Counted from the first letter of the stretch, positions 11,178 through 22,920 are shown. The stretch: DNA of 64,000 bases from Mesodorylaimus sp. YZB2_4 (GCA_030248295.1 JASANH010001517.1:209732-273731); one strand, 5' to 3'. Translations and numbers: made by a program. Notes: a model not told the origin generated them from the sequence alone.

Positions 11178-11380
11178 AAGTAGTCTTCATGGGGAGGAGA
11201 TGTAGTCCTAAGTGTGACGTGTTCCTTTGTGACTAAGTACCCATCTTTATGGCTCTGGCTAGGAATGTCATCCCTATCGCGGACATCAATGACCCACCTG
11301 CCCCATATCAGCTGACGATGCGGGGTCGAGAAGCCTTTACCACTGACCTGGATCATCCTTGAGCTAATGAGAACAAGTTA

Positions 11381-11644
11381 TTGCACAATGCAAACAACAT
11401 TCTCATCTTCGCCTCGGAGTTGGACCTCGAAGTTATGAACTCGTGTGAATACTGGATTGGAGATGGCACATCGAGTTCTTCCCATCCGAACTTCATCAAC
11501 TCTACACAATTCATGCGCTTTGCAAAATATTGCTGCGCGCAAATCGAGGTTGCTACGCGAAATAGCTGCTTTACTGGTCGGTCCAATGAAGCCTTGATGC
11601 AGCTGATCGAGAGACATGTGCGTTTTATGATGCATCGTCTGTAA
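11381..11644 (+). pseudogene. MULE-type transposase fragment, frameshifted
   Basis: The frame carries a core typical of MULE transposase domains (SELDLEVMNSCEYWIGDGT, the WxxDGTF-like site). The expected continuation (a QLYTIHALCK-like block) is present but in another frame, so there is a frameshift near 11495. No start codon context or full catalytic set is present. It lies between the inverted repeats of 10128-12050 and is read as their decayed transposase. Domestication is unlikely given the frameshift. Confidence 0.65.
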
Positions 11645-12073
11645 TTCTAACGCTACTCGCATGTAATTTGCATCTTTTTATATCGTATAGTCTACAGCTC
11701 GAAGTTTTCCTGGAAAAAAAACTAAGTTGACAGCCCAAAGTACCTATCGCATCTAATGCGTTCAAAATTCGCGACTAGGTCATCTTTCACATCAGTCGAA
11801 TAGGCTGGACTCCGAGGTCACGGCTCCATTAGCTTAACCATTGGGTGAACAGGCGACAGAGCCAGTAGGTTAAAGTTCTCCTTTCATGCCAGGTGCGGTT
11901 ACGAGTGAGTGTTCGACTCGCGGTCTAGTGACTCGTTTCGTGTGTTATGTGCCCCTTCACCCTTCAGTGCGGATAAGCGTTTGGTATGTGGTAAAACATG
12001 ACGATGAACGTTTTTGATGCATATGACACGAACTTTTATAGGATTTTATAGGACGGGCGAACACCCAAGACAC

Positions 12074-12142
12074 AACCCGGCCACGAACCCGGCCACGAAC
12101 CCGGCCACGAACCCGGCCACGAACCCGGCCACGAACCCGGCC
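12074..12142. repeat. 12-bp minisatellite (CCCGGCCACGAA)n
   Basis: Nearly six perfect tandem copies of CCCGGCCACGAA lie just outside the right inverted-repeat arm. On the minus strand this gives an artefactual (GRVR)n peptide. Confidence 0.95.
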
Positions 12143-12143
12143 T

Positions 12144-13860
12144 GGTTTCACTCATCGTGCCTCTAACTATTTAGCACATAACAGCATCGTAGCACATAAC
12201 CAGTACGTACTGTAGATTGCATGCTGGTGTGCACTTGCAGACGTCAATCTGCTTTATACAGCGTCTTGAGGAATTTTGTGTTAGTGAAGGAGACATTGCA
12301 TTTTTATGTTTTCCATGCAAAGTATATAATAGAAAGGGTTGAGAGTCGAGGTCATTTATCTTGAGAACATGAAAGTATTGCCTGATCAATTTATTTGTAG
12401 TTCCAAAAGAATTCATATTCCTATATTTGTTGGTCCCTCACTCATAGGCGCCACTTCCAGTGCCCTTTTTTCATTGATAAATGCCATGCTGAAAGCCCGT
12501 TGGCACAGAAAGCATAATACGAGCAGATGACTTCGGATACTTTTATGTACACCATGCTAAACATTTGTGAGCAATGTTACAAATTTAGTTATCATTCTCA
12601 ATTTTTTAAAAGAAAAACTGCCTGATTTAGGGTGAAAATGGTGATTAATTTGTGATAGACCGTGGCTCAGATTTACACCAGAAGTCATTATTGTATTAGC
12701 CCCTCACTCATAGGAATAGTGGTTGCATTTTTAATTTTTGGTCTGATTCGATCGAATTTTGATAAAATCCAATCCAGTCCAGTCTCCATCGGATAAACTG
12801 GTTGATCTCGAACCTTATGACCATCCTAAATTTGTGTGATGTCATAAAACTATGAAAGTACCCCCCAGGTGCACAAGGCCATCAATCTGTTTTAGGAACA
12901 TGTGATGCGGAACAATCGATGCAAGAATTGATCAAGTATTGGAAGAATAACAAATTGTACTAGTATTGCCCTTGTGCTGTGTGTATCCACTGAAATTACT
13001 ACTTCACTTGCACTGTGGAATGATACGCTTCTCACCAAGTTCCACAAGAAAATATCTGCAGAACCTCGGTATTGATGGCCTACTTTCACTATTGTAGGGT
13101 CAACTATTAGTGTGTAACGAGTTGGATTGGTGGTGCAGCCATTAATGGCGAGCTATGCAGCTGACAATACCAAAGTATCTTGCTCTTTTGATATCGTTAT
13201 CAAATTTGTCAATATCGGTTTCATCATTCCGTCTTATGGAGTCTTGATTTATGGCCTCTGTCAGCTAGCCGCACCCATTTTTGACGCAGCTATGTTTTTA
13301 TTCGACCTGGTTTTATCTGATGCAATATTATAACCGTCTGCTCTGCAGTCCATCACATGTGCATAGCATGTAGAGCACTAGCCAACATTAAGTCAGACGG
13401 TAAGTTCGCACATGGAATTGAATGTCGCAACTTTTTTATAGCGCGTGCTTCGTACATTGAAGAAAGAGTTTGAACATAAACATCAACTAATTCTGTAAAT
13501 ACTGTAAATCAGCCTCATTTTGAGCTGCACATAACGTCAAAAAATAGCGGCCGCACCCACTATCTGCATGTCATCCTTGTTCTACTTATTCGCTTACTCA
13601 TTCTTATCACTAAGAAACCTTGCCAAATTTACCAGTCCCTTGTGCTTTGGCAAAAACTTACGCTGACGTCAAGTATTTTATTACTTGTGCTCATTTTATT
13701 CAAAATAAGTCTTATCAGTTTTTTGAATGACCCAATGTACTTGAATACCAATACGTGGCCTGGCCCAATGATCAGTTTTGAATGATGAAAGCATTGACGA
13801 TACTGTCAAGGACGAGTGATGGTCCTGTTTACGTAAACGTGTAAGCAAGATGATAAGCCA
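12144..13860. other. Stretch without recognised genes
   Basis: Only short frames occur. One plus-strand frame near 13127-13333 is hydrophobic (68 codons) but has no homologue I recognise and no supporting splice or promoter context. Confidence 0.5.
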
Positions 13861-13864
13861 TGGC

Positions 13865-13871
13865 TATATAA
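13865..13871 (+). promoter_or_regulatory. TATA box of the trypsin-like gene
   Basis: TATATAA inside GGCTATATAAGG lies 72 bp before the start codon, placing transcription initiation near 13895-13900 and a 5' UTR of about 45 nt. A strong TATA box fits a highly expressed digestive or secreted enzyme gene. Confidence 0.8.
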
Positions 13872-13942
13872 GGACCTTTGGGTGAGGCTGGAGACAACAT
13901 CGGTCGGTACTCGAATGGTTGCTAGCAGAACTTTAAGCCAAG

Positions 13943-14909
13943 ATGAAAGTCATCATCGCCTTAATCCCGATTCTTGCCACCTGTTTGGCAAGTCCAGTCC
14001 CCGTGCAGGATAATGCCAAGTGTGGTGTTCCAGCCGTCAAGCCAGACACAACCAAGATTGTCGGCGGCAAGGATGCCATTCCTTACAGCTGGCCCTGGCA
14101 AGCAGCTTTGTTCAAGAAGCCAATTTTCGGTAGTGCGTATCAGTTCTGCGGTGGAAGTATCATCTCGCCGCAATGGGTCATGACGGCGGGACATTGCTTC
14201 TATGGTGATGACAAGAACCCGCAGAAGTATTCGGTCAAATTGGGTGTGTTCAACAAAGCGAAAGCTGATGAACCAGGAGAGCTGGTCTTGGGTGTCAGCG
14301 AAATCCATGTCAATCCTAATTACGACCCCAGCAAGATCGTATATGACATAACATTGCTGAAGGTAAAAATATTTTTGCCTAGCGGGTTTGACGAGCTCGT
14401 AATTGATGATCATTTTTAGTTGGAACAAGCTGTGAATTTCACTGATCATATTTCTCCCGTATGCCTGCCAGGCCAAGGCGAAGATTTGCCGGGTGCAGGA
14501 AGCGATACATACGTCACTGGCTGGGGAGCGACGTCACGTAAGAATACTTGTTTTTCAAAGACGACCCCCATATACTAAATCGTTTCCTTTTTCAGAGGGT
14601 GGCCAGGATAGTCCCACTCTGAAACAAGTGTCCGTGCCAGTTGTATCCAATGACAAGTGCCAGGCAGCTTATCCCGGACAAATCTACAATGACACCCAAT
14701 TCTGCGCTGGTTACGACAAGGGTGGCAAGGACTCGTGCCAGGGTGACAGTGGTGGACCAGTCGTTTATCAAGCGTCTTCTAAAAAGCCGTGGAAACAACT
14801 GGGCATCGTTTCTTGGGGATACGGATGCGCCCAGGCCAAGTATTACGGAGTGTATAGCAAAGTGTCAGCTTATATCGATTTCATCCATCAGTTTGTAAAC
14901 GATTTATAG
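13943..14909 (+). CDS. Trypsin-like secreted serine protease (S1A), three exons
   Basis: Exons are 13943-14362, 14420-14537 and 14596-14909 (phases 0 and 1; consensus GTAAAA/GTAAGA donors and TTTTAG/TTTCAG acceptors), for 283 residues. A signal peptide (about residues 1-16) and a short pro-peptide end in TTK, followed by the mature start IVGG at 39. The triad is complete: His84 in TAGHC, Asp135 in YDITLLK and Ser231 in GDSGGP. Asp225, six residues before the serine, sits where trypsin has Asp189, and Gly residues line the pocket (SWGYGC), so cleavage after Lys/Arg is predicted. It is most likely a digestive or extracellular enzyme. AATAAA lies at 15074. Reading through intron 1 gives a false early stop. 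Its 3' flank is repeated near 29.9 kb. Confidence 0.95.
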
Positions 14910-14929
14910 AGTTAGGATCACTATAGATT

Positions 14930-15510
14930 CGTAGACTTCATTTGGTGTCAATATGGTGTGAATATGTATCTAACCGAATTTGCTAGGACTTTGGTTAACA
15001 CGGTGGCCTTTTTGTCGAGTTCGATTACTGTTGGCTTGTGAATTTTTTAGATATGTCTCTCTGCACCCCTGGTGTAATAAAGCAAACTTGCAATGGATGG
15101 TGAACGAAGAGGAGCGTACATCCATACGTAGTTTATAACACTGTCCAAGTATGCGGCCTCTCTTCGCGTTTATTATAAATAAGAAAATCAGAATTCGGAT
15201 GAATGATTACTCAAAAAATTTTCAATAATTTATTTGCTCAACACTCCCGGAGGCTAGGCAAGAAATGGTCAATCATTAAAAGTTTCTATTTCTCCTGATG
15301 GCCTCCCGATTTGTTGTCAGCTACAGCCTCATACGTCTGGGCTATAGCAAAAAAAAATAACCGTAATACAAGCACTGTAGAAAATATCTTAAGAGCATAT
15401 TTTTTGGAATTATCGGTTTGAAAATCAGAAATTCTGTTTTGCAATCAAAGTAAAAGTGCGGAGTCTCAGGGAAGACAAAGAGCTAAGTATAAGCTAAGAT
15501 ACTTAGCAAT
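14930..15510. repeat. Copy 1 of a duplicated about 580-bp segment (trypsin 3' flank)
   Basis: The 3' UTR and downstream flank of the trypsin gene align with 29880-30470 on the same strand (shared blocks TGTCTCTCTGCACCCCT, CAGAATT, TTTATTTG, GAAATTCTGTTTTGCAATCAAA). The two have diverged by substitutions and small indels. Confidence 0.75.
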
Positions 15511-15667
15511 AAGCAATAAAAGCATGCTGTATGCTCTTTTATCCGTTTCACTATTGTGTAACATGGGTCAGTATCACCGACTTAGCATCTAATTGTAAGA
15601 TCAGTCTGTCGCGGAATGTGAGGAGCTTGCACAACTCTCCTTCCACCGCACCTAACCTTGTAACACT

Positions 15668-16243
15668 GACGAATAAAAGAATAAACAATCTTTAGCCTTT
15701 GCTATTACATTTTCCCACGTGTCTGACCAATACATCAAACGAGTTCCGCTTGAACTGATCGTATACATATTGGGACAGATTGGCCTTTGGTAGTAACGGG
15801 TTAGACACTGGTCGGGCCTGCAACTTCGTCTGCAACAAACTCACTGACCATGAGCTACACAGACATTGCAAAAGCTGCTCTCCGTTTACCAAAATATAGC
15901 GACAGAAGACAGAAACCCATGTAGATAATTGGGTTGCCGGATACGGGTTGGGATTATGGGAACGGAGGACGGGGAAAATCCTAGACGCATTGACTATGAG
16001 AATGAGACTTCACACACACTTATGTACTCTCAGACCAGCAGGCCTGGAGCTTTTGTAATGTCTGTGTAGCTCATGGTCAGTGAATTTGATGCAGGTGAAG
16101 TTGCTGGCCTGACCAGTCTCTATAACGTTTACTACCAAAGACCAATCTGTACCAACACTGATACAAGCAGAGAATAAGTGGAATTTGGTTGACGTATTAG
16201 TCAGAAAACACTAAAGATTGTTTAGACTTTTACCCATAATAAA
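15668..16243. repeat. Long imperfect hairpin, arms about 210 bp
   Basis: The segment 15668-15885 is the inverted complement of 16030-16243 (shared blocks AAACAATCTTTAG, TCACTGACCATGAGCTACAC, AGACATT), around a loop of about 145 bp. No frame of note lies inside. It may be a foldback transposon or a source of long double-stranded RNA. Confidence 0.8.
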
Positions 16244-16534
16244 GACTTTGCAAACAGGACATCGAAGATTTGCGAAATAGGTACGCTCTACCCCTCTGTC
16301 ATACTATTAGTCAGCACTGAAAACAAAGCATCAGCGTCGCAGAATGAGACCCGCGTCCGCAGGAAGGTCTTCCTGACAGCGCTTGATCGTGCGCAAGAGC
16401 TCGCTTGATTTTGCTTGTTCAACGGGAATGGCTCAGGAGGGTCATTTAGGGCAAGGCGTGGCAAAGCCAGCGACATACTTACCCATCACGAAAAATCATC
16501 AAAAGTTTAGAAGTCTTGCGGCCAAACCATCCTG
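16244..16534. other. Stretch without recognised genes
   Basis: Nothing is seen beyond short shadow frames. Confidence 0.4.
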
Positions 16535-17150
16535 ATGAATCATCATCATCATCATGTTTTACTGATACCTGAAACACTAAGAGTGCACTCGAGCAGGTAC
16601 AGACACGAAAGAAAGAAAAATTTACGTGTTGCAGAACAAAAAATTTTCAAAAACACTTTAAGCTATCGCAGATTTAAAACGGTCAAAATTACACAAAGCT
16701 ATATCCGAATCAACGCTATTCCATAGTTTTATACCAGAATAAATGAAACTCTGCTTGAATGATTTTGAGAAATGTTTTGGCATCAAAAGATGGTGTACCT
16801 GAGAATTACGATCACTACGCTGGCATGTATCAGAAAGGTGAATTAAACGACTGCTACAAAAATCATGTAAGCCATGATAGAACTTAAAAAATTGAGAAAG
16901 CTTAAGCTGTTTGCGCCTGTTACAGAGAGAAGTCCACTTGGCTTGTGTCAAGGCATTATCATCATGCGTAATAGTAAAAATATTCAAAAAAAGCCTAAAC
17001 GCATAAAATTGGGCACGCTCAAGCTCAGCAATATCCATTTGAAGAATTAGATCCCAAGCAGCTGACCCGTATTCCAGCACTGAGCGGATACAAGATTCAT
17101 AAACACTACCGAAAATAGATGGATTTATGTGCATTCCATTTTCCTTGAGA
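16535..17150 (-). pseudogene. LINE (non-LTR retrotransposon) 3' fragment
   Basis: The minus-strand frame 17134-16658 (158 codons) reads as the region downstream of a non-LTR reverse transcriptase core (YESCIRSVLEYGSAAWD, then ELERAQFYAFRLF), as in Jockey/CR1/I-type LINEs. The catalytic domains are missing, so the copy is 5'-truncated at about 17150. It ends in a (ATG)n tract at about 16538-16555, the kind of simple-repeat 3' tail many LINEs have. Confidence 0.78.
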
Positions 17151-17760
17151 AGAATGGTCGGGTACTCGAAATTTACACGTTGTACTCATTACAGTAATTA
17201 CCAAGACTTTTGTTACTGAGCAAGGCTTTATGCAAAAGAAAAACATGGACACTCTAAAACAAGGTTTTAGGTAAATTCCTTTTTAGCTCGATTCGTCTCA
17301 GGTAAATGAGTAAGTTCCTAGTATAATTCGTTTGCGTAAGTTCACTTCTGTCAGACAGTAAAATATTTGTACTCTAGATTTATTTTTAATATCAACAGTA
17401 AATCAAGAAAAGATCTTTCATAGTCATTTGGAAACCCGTTGGCCATTCTCAGAGGCAAGGATGAGTTCCAAGAAGCATGCCATGCTATATCGCACTTCTA
17501 TCCACAAGTAAGCACTTCGATCTAAAACCATCTTTGATCTAAAATTGAAAAAGAACTGTCCGAACTGATGACAAATTATTATGCATTGTACAAAAAATTA
17601 TTCTACAGAAGTTACAGCACAGTAAAAAGTCGCTAGATGAGATCACGCGGCTAAGAGAGTACACTCATGTACGCTGTCCAAATATGGCCAGCAACACACA
17701 AGCGCTCCAAACACAACAGTGATTCAGGTGAAACTTTATTGGTGATTGTACAAATAATAA
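17151..17760. other. Stretch without recognised genes
   Basis: It is AT-rich; no gene or repeat was recognised between the LINE fragment and the GPCR gene. Confidence 0.4.
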
Positions 17761-18876
17761 TTACTGGTTCTGCCAGGCTTCTCGAGCGTCATTATTTAAC
17801 CCCTGTGATTGGCCACCACCCAGCTCTGATCCTGCATTGCAGCGCGAGAAAAGCTGATGGATAGGCAGCACACTGAGATAGGCTTCCCTAGTCTTCTTAC
17901 TGGCCGCAATTTGGACTAGAAAGTCCATTGTATCAGCTACTTCGATGCCCAGGTCTACGAATGGGGCATTAAATGTGCCCCAACAAGCCAACCAGTCGCG
18001 AGGAGCAGCCAAAAATATGACAGTGAACGCCGAGTTTGGTGTTTGATTAATTAGGCCCAGACAGCTTTGGCATATAGCCAAAATTTAAAAAGCCCTTTCG
18101 GCCGCAGCATGCTTTCTCTGCTCATTATCAACTGTCATTTTTTCAAGCTTTTTCGTGCGTCGGCGCAAGGCGGCGACCAAAAGAATATTGAAAACCATCA
18201 ACATGATCACGGGAAACACTCTTGCAGCCGAGCGCAGATAACCAATGCTTTGACCCCAAACAGTGAAAAGTACGCTAGTATTGGTTGACCGGATGACGAA
18301 TATTTCGTCTCCATCGCTTGTGTGATTTGCTGCACTGTCGAAGCTTGATCTAGCGTACACTTCGAACACCCATCCGTCCCACACGTTTAGAATTACAGCC
18401 AAAGCTAGGCAAGCTGTTGCGGCTGATATGTGGTACAATTTGGCATTTTTCTTTTCGTATTCTACTGGGCTCCATAAGGAGAACACTCGATCAGCTGACA
18501 TGGAAAGTGTCAACAGTAATGAGTTCATAGTAAATATGGCACTAATAGGCATGATGATGTGGGCGGTAAAATACTGCAAATTGTATATTCTCATAAAACC
18601 AACCACGCCTTCATTGAGAAATCCACTGCAGTCATAAACGACTATAAAAAGCATTTCAGTGAAAATTTCGGAAATTTTACTGACTGTTAAATAGATTTGA
18701 TAAATGTAAGCGTCTTCTTTTTTGGATTGCTGATAAAAACTTATCAGCGAAACTATGTGTCCGCTTAGACCCACTAAAAAATAAAGGGGTGGCAAAATCC
18801 TGTAGGCGATAAACCTAAGATAATAAATGGCCATTTGAATAAATTCTTTGTCACACAGATAATCCATGATTACCAC
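17761..18876 (-). pseudogene. Rhodopsin-class (peptide-type) GPCR, intronless, with one in-frame TAA
   Basis: Frame 18876-18085 gives TM1 to TM5. It includes a TM1 core YFLVGLSGHIVSLISFY, an ionic-lock variant ADRV in place of DRY at the end of TM3, N-glycosylation sites in the second outer loop and a basic third inner loop (RRRTKKLEK). The same frame continues after a single TAA (18085-18087) to 17761 with TM6 and TM7-like segments, a TM7 end (VADTMDFLVQIAASK) and a C tail. The family looks like the divergent FMRFamide-receptor-like GPCRs expanded in invertebrates. Either this is a recent pseudogene or a polymorphic null, or the stop is a sequence error. No GT-AG intron removes the stop. Confidence 0.68.
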
Positions 18877-18879
18877 TCT

Positions 18880-19574
18880 CGCCTTTTATTGTGCATAAAG
18901 ATTTTATTGGTCAGTAGGCGTTGAGCGCCATGGTCTTCCGAGTGTCTTGACTAATTTCGAAGGGGATACTCAGTGATTCGAGCAAGAGGGGAACAACATC
19001 AGAGTGCGAATGCTGGAAACCAAAGGAGGGTTCAACTCCATGACGAATAATCTGCATTTGGTTTGCTCAAGCTGCAATAGTGAGCTTTTGATATGGCGTC
19101 TAAGCTATGTGAATACTTCGAATAATGATCCTGCTCTCTGTGCTATGACAGTTGAATTGAAAAGCCAATGAGGCCGGTTAGTAGTCGTTCAGTGCATAGA
19201 GCGCCAGACAGAAAGGCCAAAAAAGGGCGTGCCAGCTGCACAGAATTGCGAAAGATGGCAGTTCTTACTAAAAGTGTAGCTCTCATTGGCGTATACTCAT
19301 CATCCTATGTAATTAAAACATCATCGTCAGTGTCCAGTAGTCTCGCGCACTTGGCGTCGCGCATCTCTTATTGAGGGAATACAATGATAGACCCAAGGGA
19401 CTAACGATAAGAGATGAGTTTGTGAGTTTGGGCCTCATTTTTCACTGACTCCATGTACAACTTCTCTTTGATTCCACTTTTTTCACCTCACAGGTAGATG
19501 CAGTTATTTTCAGATCATGGCCAGATAGGGGGCCATAAAATTTGGGCTTCTTGGTTAGATAGCGCTGGTGTGAT
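18880..19574. other. Stretch without recognised genes
   Basis: No gene is seen between the GPCR start and the left LTR of element A. The GPCR promoter should lie at its left end; no TATA box was recognised. Confidence 0.4.
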
Positions 19575-19742
19575 TGTAGTATGTTCACCCGCCACGCGCC
19601 AAGCGACTTTACTAGACGGCGACCCGGGACAAGACTACTTATCGTTAGTTAGTCCATATCGGCACACACGACGAGACCAGACACAAAAAGTTGAAGGGCA
19701 TGATTAGAACCAGTTATAAGTAAACATCACGTTATCACTACA
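19575..19742 (-). repeat. LTR of element A (3' LTR)
   Basis: The 168-bp repeat starts TGTAGT and ends ACTACA, with 5-bp inverted ends. It differs from the right copy by three substitutions and one 6-bp indel by eye, so the insertion is young. Confidence 0.93.
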
Positions 19743-19799
19743 TCACACCCTCACCAAATTCTCACACGTCCCCGTGTGACGCAAAAAAAAAGAAACGAG

Positions 19800-20865
19800 G
19801 GAGGAAAAAAAACAAACAAATCACCATAAGTCACGCTTGGACCGATGACGTCGATCATGTTGGGCACGAGGAAGTGTCTGAGTCGAATAGGGCGAACGTG
19901 GTCTTGATGAGCGGAAACGATCGTAACGAGGTGGAGGGCTGGGCGTGGGTGTGGACTGGCGGAGGGCTCGAGGTCTGGATCGGGACCGTGACCGTGATCG
20001 CGTTCGGGACGAGGCACGTAGCTGTGCGCTACGAGCGGGCTGTACGGTATCTCTGGAAGGACCCAATCGAAGGAAGGACCCAAGGAGGACCCAATCGAAG
20101 GAAGACTGACCCTTCCCGTCGCCTACCAGGCGTAGTCACGGCAGGAGACGTCGCTCGCCCGTCGGGCGTGTCATCGAGGACGACATCCACTGTACCCAGC
20201 GACGAGCAATCTGAACGGACTTCGACGTCCTCGAGCAACTGTGGTGATCCATCCGTTGGTGCCTGAGAATGGTCACGCGCCTGATCCGACAGGGATTGAT
20301 GTTCACGTTTCCGCACCCGACTCCGGACTAAACGTGGAATGGCTTCACGTCGGACCATGCCCTGGAATGCCAAGAATCGTTGACACAGCATATTAAAGCG
20401 AGAAACAGACAAATTCGCCTCTCAAAATCGACAAGCTGCCCACACGTAATAAGAGTGCTCGAAGGCTCGGAGTTGTCCTAGGGAGAGCCTCGAGTTATCA
20501 AAATCCAGCAGAGTGCGTATGGCAGGGGACCTGTAGAACTGATGACACTCCCGCAATAAAGCCTTCTCCCGCTGAGAAACCCTATCACTCTCCAAAGGCT
20601 GTTCCCAAAATTCTGGAAACCTCGGGTCCAAATCACTCTCGGCTGGGCCCACCAAGGGCGGTATAGAATGAGCTGACTGAGGCGCCGTCACTGGCACTCC
20701 CGACGGCTCCCTGTGATGAGTACAGTCGACCAACGAAGCTCGGCCCGGACGACCCGAACCAAAACTCGATTCGCCTCCCAGGCATCGTCCAGGAGACCCG
20801 AATCGATGCCATCGTTCCTGGCACCGCCACCGGAAACTCATCACTAAAACAAAACGCAAAAACAA
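19800..20865 (-). pseudogene. 3' ORF of element A, gag-like candidate with Arg/Ser-rich tail
   Basis: Minus-strand frame 20865-20422 continues in frame, past one TGA, to 20029. A duplicated GGACCCAATCGAAGG segment (about 20058-20103) then shifts the frame into an Arg/Ser/Pro-rich end that stops near 19824. The product would have a Pro-rich N part, a helical middle (RECHQFYRSPAIRTLLDFDN, then FNMLCQRFLAFQGM) and a basic RSRSRSRPR-type tail. Basic Arg-rich tails are used by some Gag/core proteins to bind nucleic acid. No zinc knuckle is seen. Its place downstream of integrase is unusual. A role as Gag is inference; an accessory or captured ORF is possible. Confidence 0.5.
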
Positions 20866-21009
20866 GGAGTTCGTTAAATGATTAGGGTGGAAACAGGGCC
20901 CTCACACCCAAACATCGTAATTCCAACTAGAAAGAAAAAACGTCAGCAGTGGATAGACCCGGTGTAAAACAAATGCACACAAAACACACAGCAAGGTCAT
21001 GCGACTGGT

Positions 21010-22920
21010 TCAGTCGCTAGCATCGATGTCCGCTTGACGTGCTTGCGCTGCGGCGAACTCCTCCAACTGAGCCATGGCTGTGCGAATCGCCTTTTTCTGA
21101 GAAGCATGCATCGCCTTCGTCTCGAAATATGGCTCGATGTCTTTCAGGTGCACAAAAGCCTGGCGATCACGATCATTTATAAAATAAACTAATATCCAAG
21201 GACCCTTTGTACGCGGTTTTAGACATTTGGCTTCCGACTATGGCAGTACACGAGCAGGCCACCAAGGAATATATTTGAGTTTAGCCCACACCAAAGAGCC
21301 AGGTACTAATTGCGAAGTCTGCCCACCGGGCGTGATATTCGTGCCGTGACTCTTCGATTCCTTGATGTTCACCCACTGATCGTTCTCAGATTCTGGTTCG
21401 TCCTCCGGACGTCCTGACACTGACCCCCGATATAGTTGCAAGTGATTCACGTGAATGAGCTTGTCAGCGCCAGCACTAAGCAGCGGACGAATGCATGCGG
21501 TCACTTGCGATGGCATTGCGACAATACGATATGGACCCGAAAAACGATCACATAGTTTGGCAGACAAACGTCGTGGTGCTGCATTCCTCCTAATCATGAC
21601 TAATGAGCCGACTTTAAAAGGAATTTCATGGGCTGCCCTGTTATACTGCTTAGCCTGCTGTTCCTGAGCTGCGGAAATCGATTTGCGTACTTCGGTGTAA
21701 GCATCGGCTAAACGTTTTTTCAACTGCACTACATAGTCGTGGGCTAAGTATTGCTGCGAGTCATCTGAACCAAAGGCGCGATCGAAGGGGAACGGCAACT
21801 CTCGGCCATAGACCAGTGAGGCTGGTGAGTAACCCGTGGATGAGTGCAAACTCGAGCGAAAGGCAAATAAGGCAAACGGGCTGAATAAGTCCCAGTCTTC
21901 CTGATGAGCACTTGCGTAGACTGCAATACTGTCGATCAAAACCTTGTTATACCGTTCGACTTGTCCATCGCACTGTGGGTGATATGCTGTAGTGGATAAC
22001 TTGCGGATGTCCAGAAAGCGACAAATACCACGAAACAGATCGGATGTGAATTGAGACCCTAAATCAGACAATACTGTACGCGGGCATCCAAAGCGACAAA
22101 TAATATGCTCCACGAAAATCTGTGCGATGGTTTCAGTTCTGCAATCAGGCATTGCGACTGCTTCCAGCCACTTTGTAAATGCATCGATAAGCACTAAGAT
22201 GTACTGATTGCCGGCGCGTGTAGTTGTCATTGGTCCAACGATATCCAAACTGATACGTTCGAATGGATTACGCACTGGGATCGAAACCAAAGGTGCTTTC
22301 CCCCACTTATGCGGCGACTTACGACGAGCACAAATCAAATAAGTACGGCAGTAGTTGTGCACATCCCTACGCATCGATGGCCAGTAGACACGGTCCATAA
22401 GACGAGCCAAGGTGCGTTCTTCTCCCATGTGACCCGCCAGAGGATCGTTGTGAAATGCTGCCAAGACTTCCTGCTTCAGACTAGATGGTAAGGCAAGAAC
22501 TGAGCTTGTGATACCACGAGATTTGCGACGGCGCGGAAAGCAAAAGCAAAAACGAAGAACTGAGCCCTTATCTCCCTGCAGAAAGTATGACTCTGCCAAC
22601 TTCGCCAGTTCCTCTCTCTCCCCCTCAACGCAGGTACCAGCCTCCACAAAATCGATAATACGCTTCAAAAACGGATCTTCTTCTTGCTCTCTGCGCAGCA
22701 CTGTATCATCAAAAATGCCAATTCGTCCTCCGCCACGCACTCTTCCCCGTCATCTCCGACAGATATACCCGAATCTATAGGTGCCAGCGTTGCGTGGGTG
22801 ATACCCGAGATCATGCGAACCATGCTCGAAGAAGGCTCTGCAGTAGGAAGGCGGGACAATGCGTTCGCGTGACCCTGAGCTGTACCGCCGAAGTCATTGG
22901 TTGCCCATATTCGGTCACGT
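21010..22920 (-). pseudogene. Element A pol 3' part: RNase H tail, integrase and C-terminal PWWP-like domain
   Basis: Reading leftwards, an RNase H end (GHANALSRLP, near 22860) is followed, after a frameshift near 22735, by a 500-codon integrase frame (22740-21238). It has the HHCC zinc-binding region (HNDPLAGHMG, then CRTYLIC) and the DDE core: Asp in SLDIVGP, Asp in VLSDLGSQF and Glu in DGQVERYNK. After the usual GPY/F-like part (FSGPYRIV) comes a linker, then VPGSLVWAKLKYIPWWPARV, a textbook PWWP start. A TAG at 21240-21238 interrupts. The frame then stays open to a TGA at 21010 and supplies the rest of a PWWP fold (GPWILVYF, HLKDIEPYFE) and a helical tail. PWWP domains read methylated histone H3K36 and DNA, so a targeting role is inferred. 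Confidence 0.82.

Larger units (their letters stand above)
10128..12050. repeat. Pair of long inverted repeats flanking a transposon graveyard
   Basis: Arms at about 10128-10395 and 11783-12050 are reverse complements over roughly 265 bp (shared blocks CTGGACTCCGAGGTCACGGC, TGTTCGACTCG, TGCATATGACACGAA). The middle of each arm is SINE-B-like (tRNA-derived, CATGA tail), but the match runs on outside that family at both ends. Between the arms lie a SINE-A copy and a broken MULE-type transposase. Long TIRs around such a transposase are typical of MULE elements; two inverted SINE copies are the alternative. Confidence 0.7.

Noticed and set aside
12002..12151. Arg-Gly repeat peptide (RVRG)n on the minus strand
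   Set aside because: It is the translation of the 12-bp minisatellite CCCGGCCACGAA.
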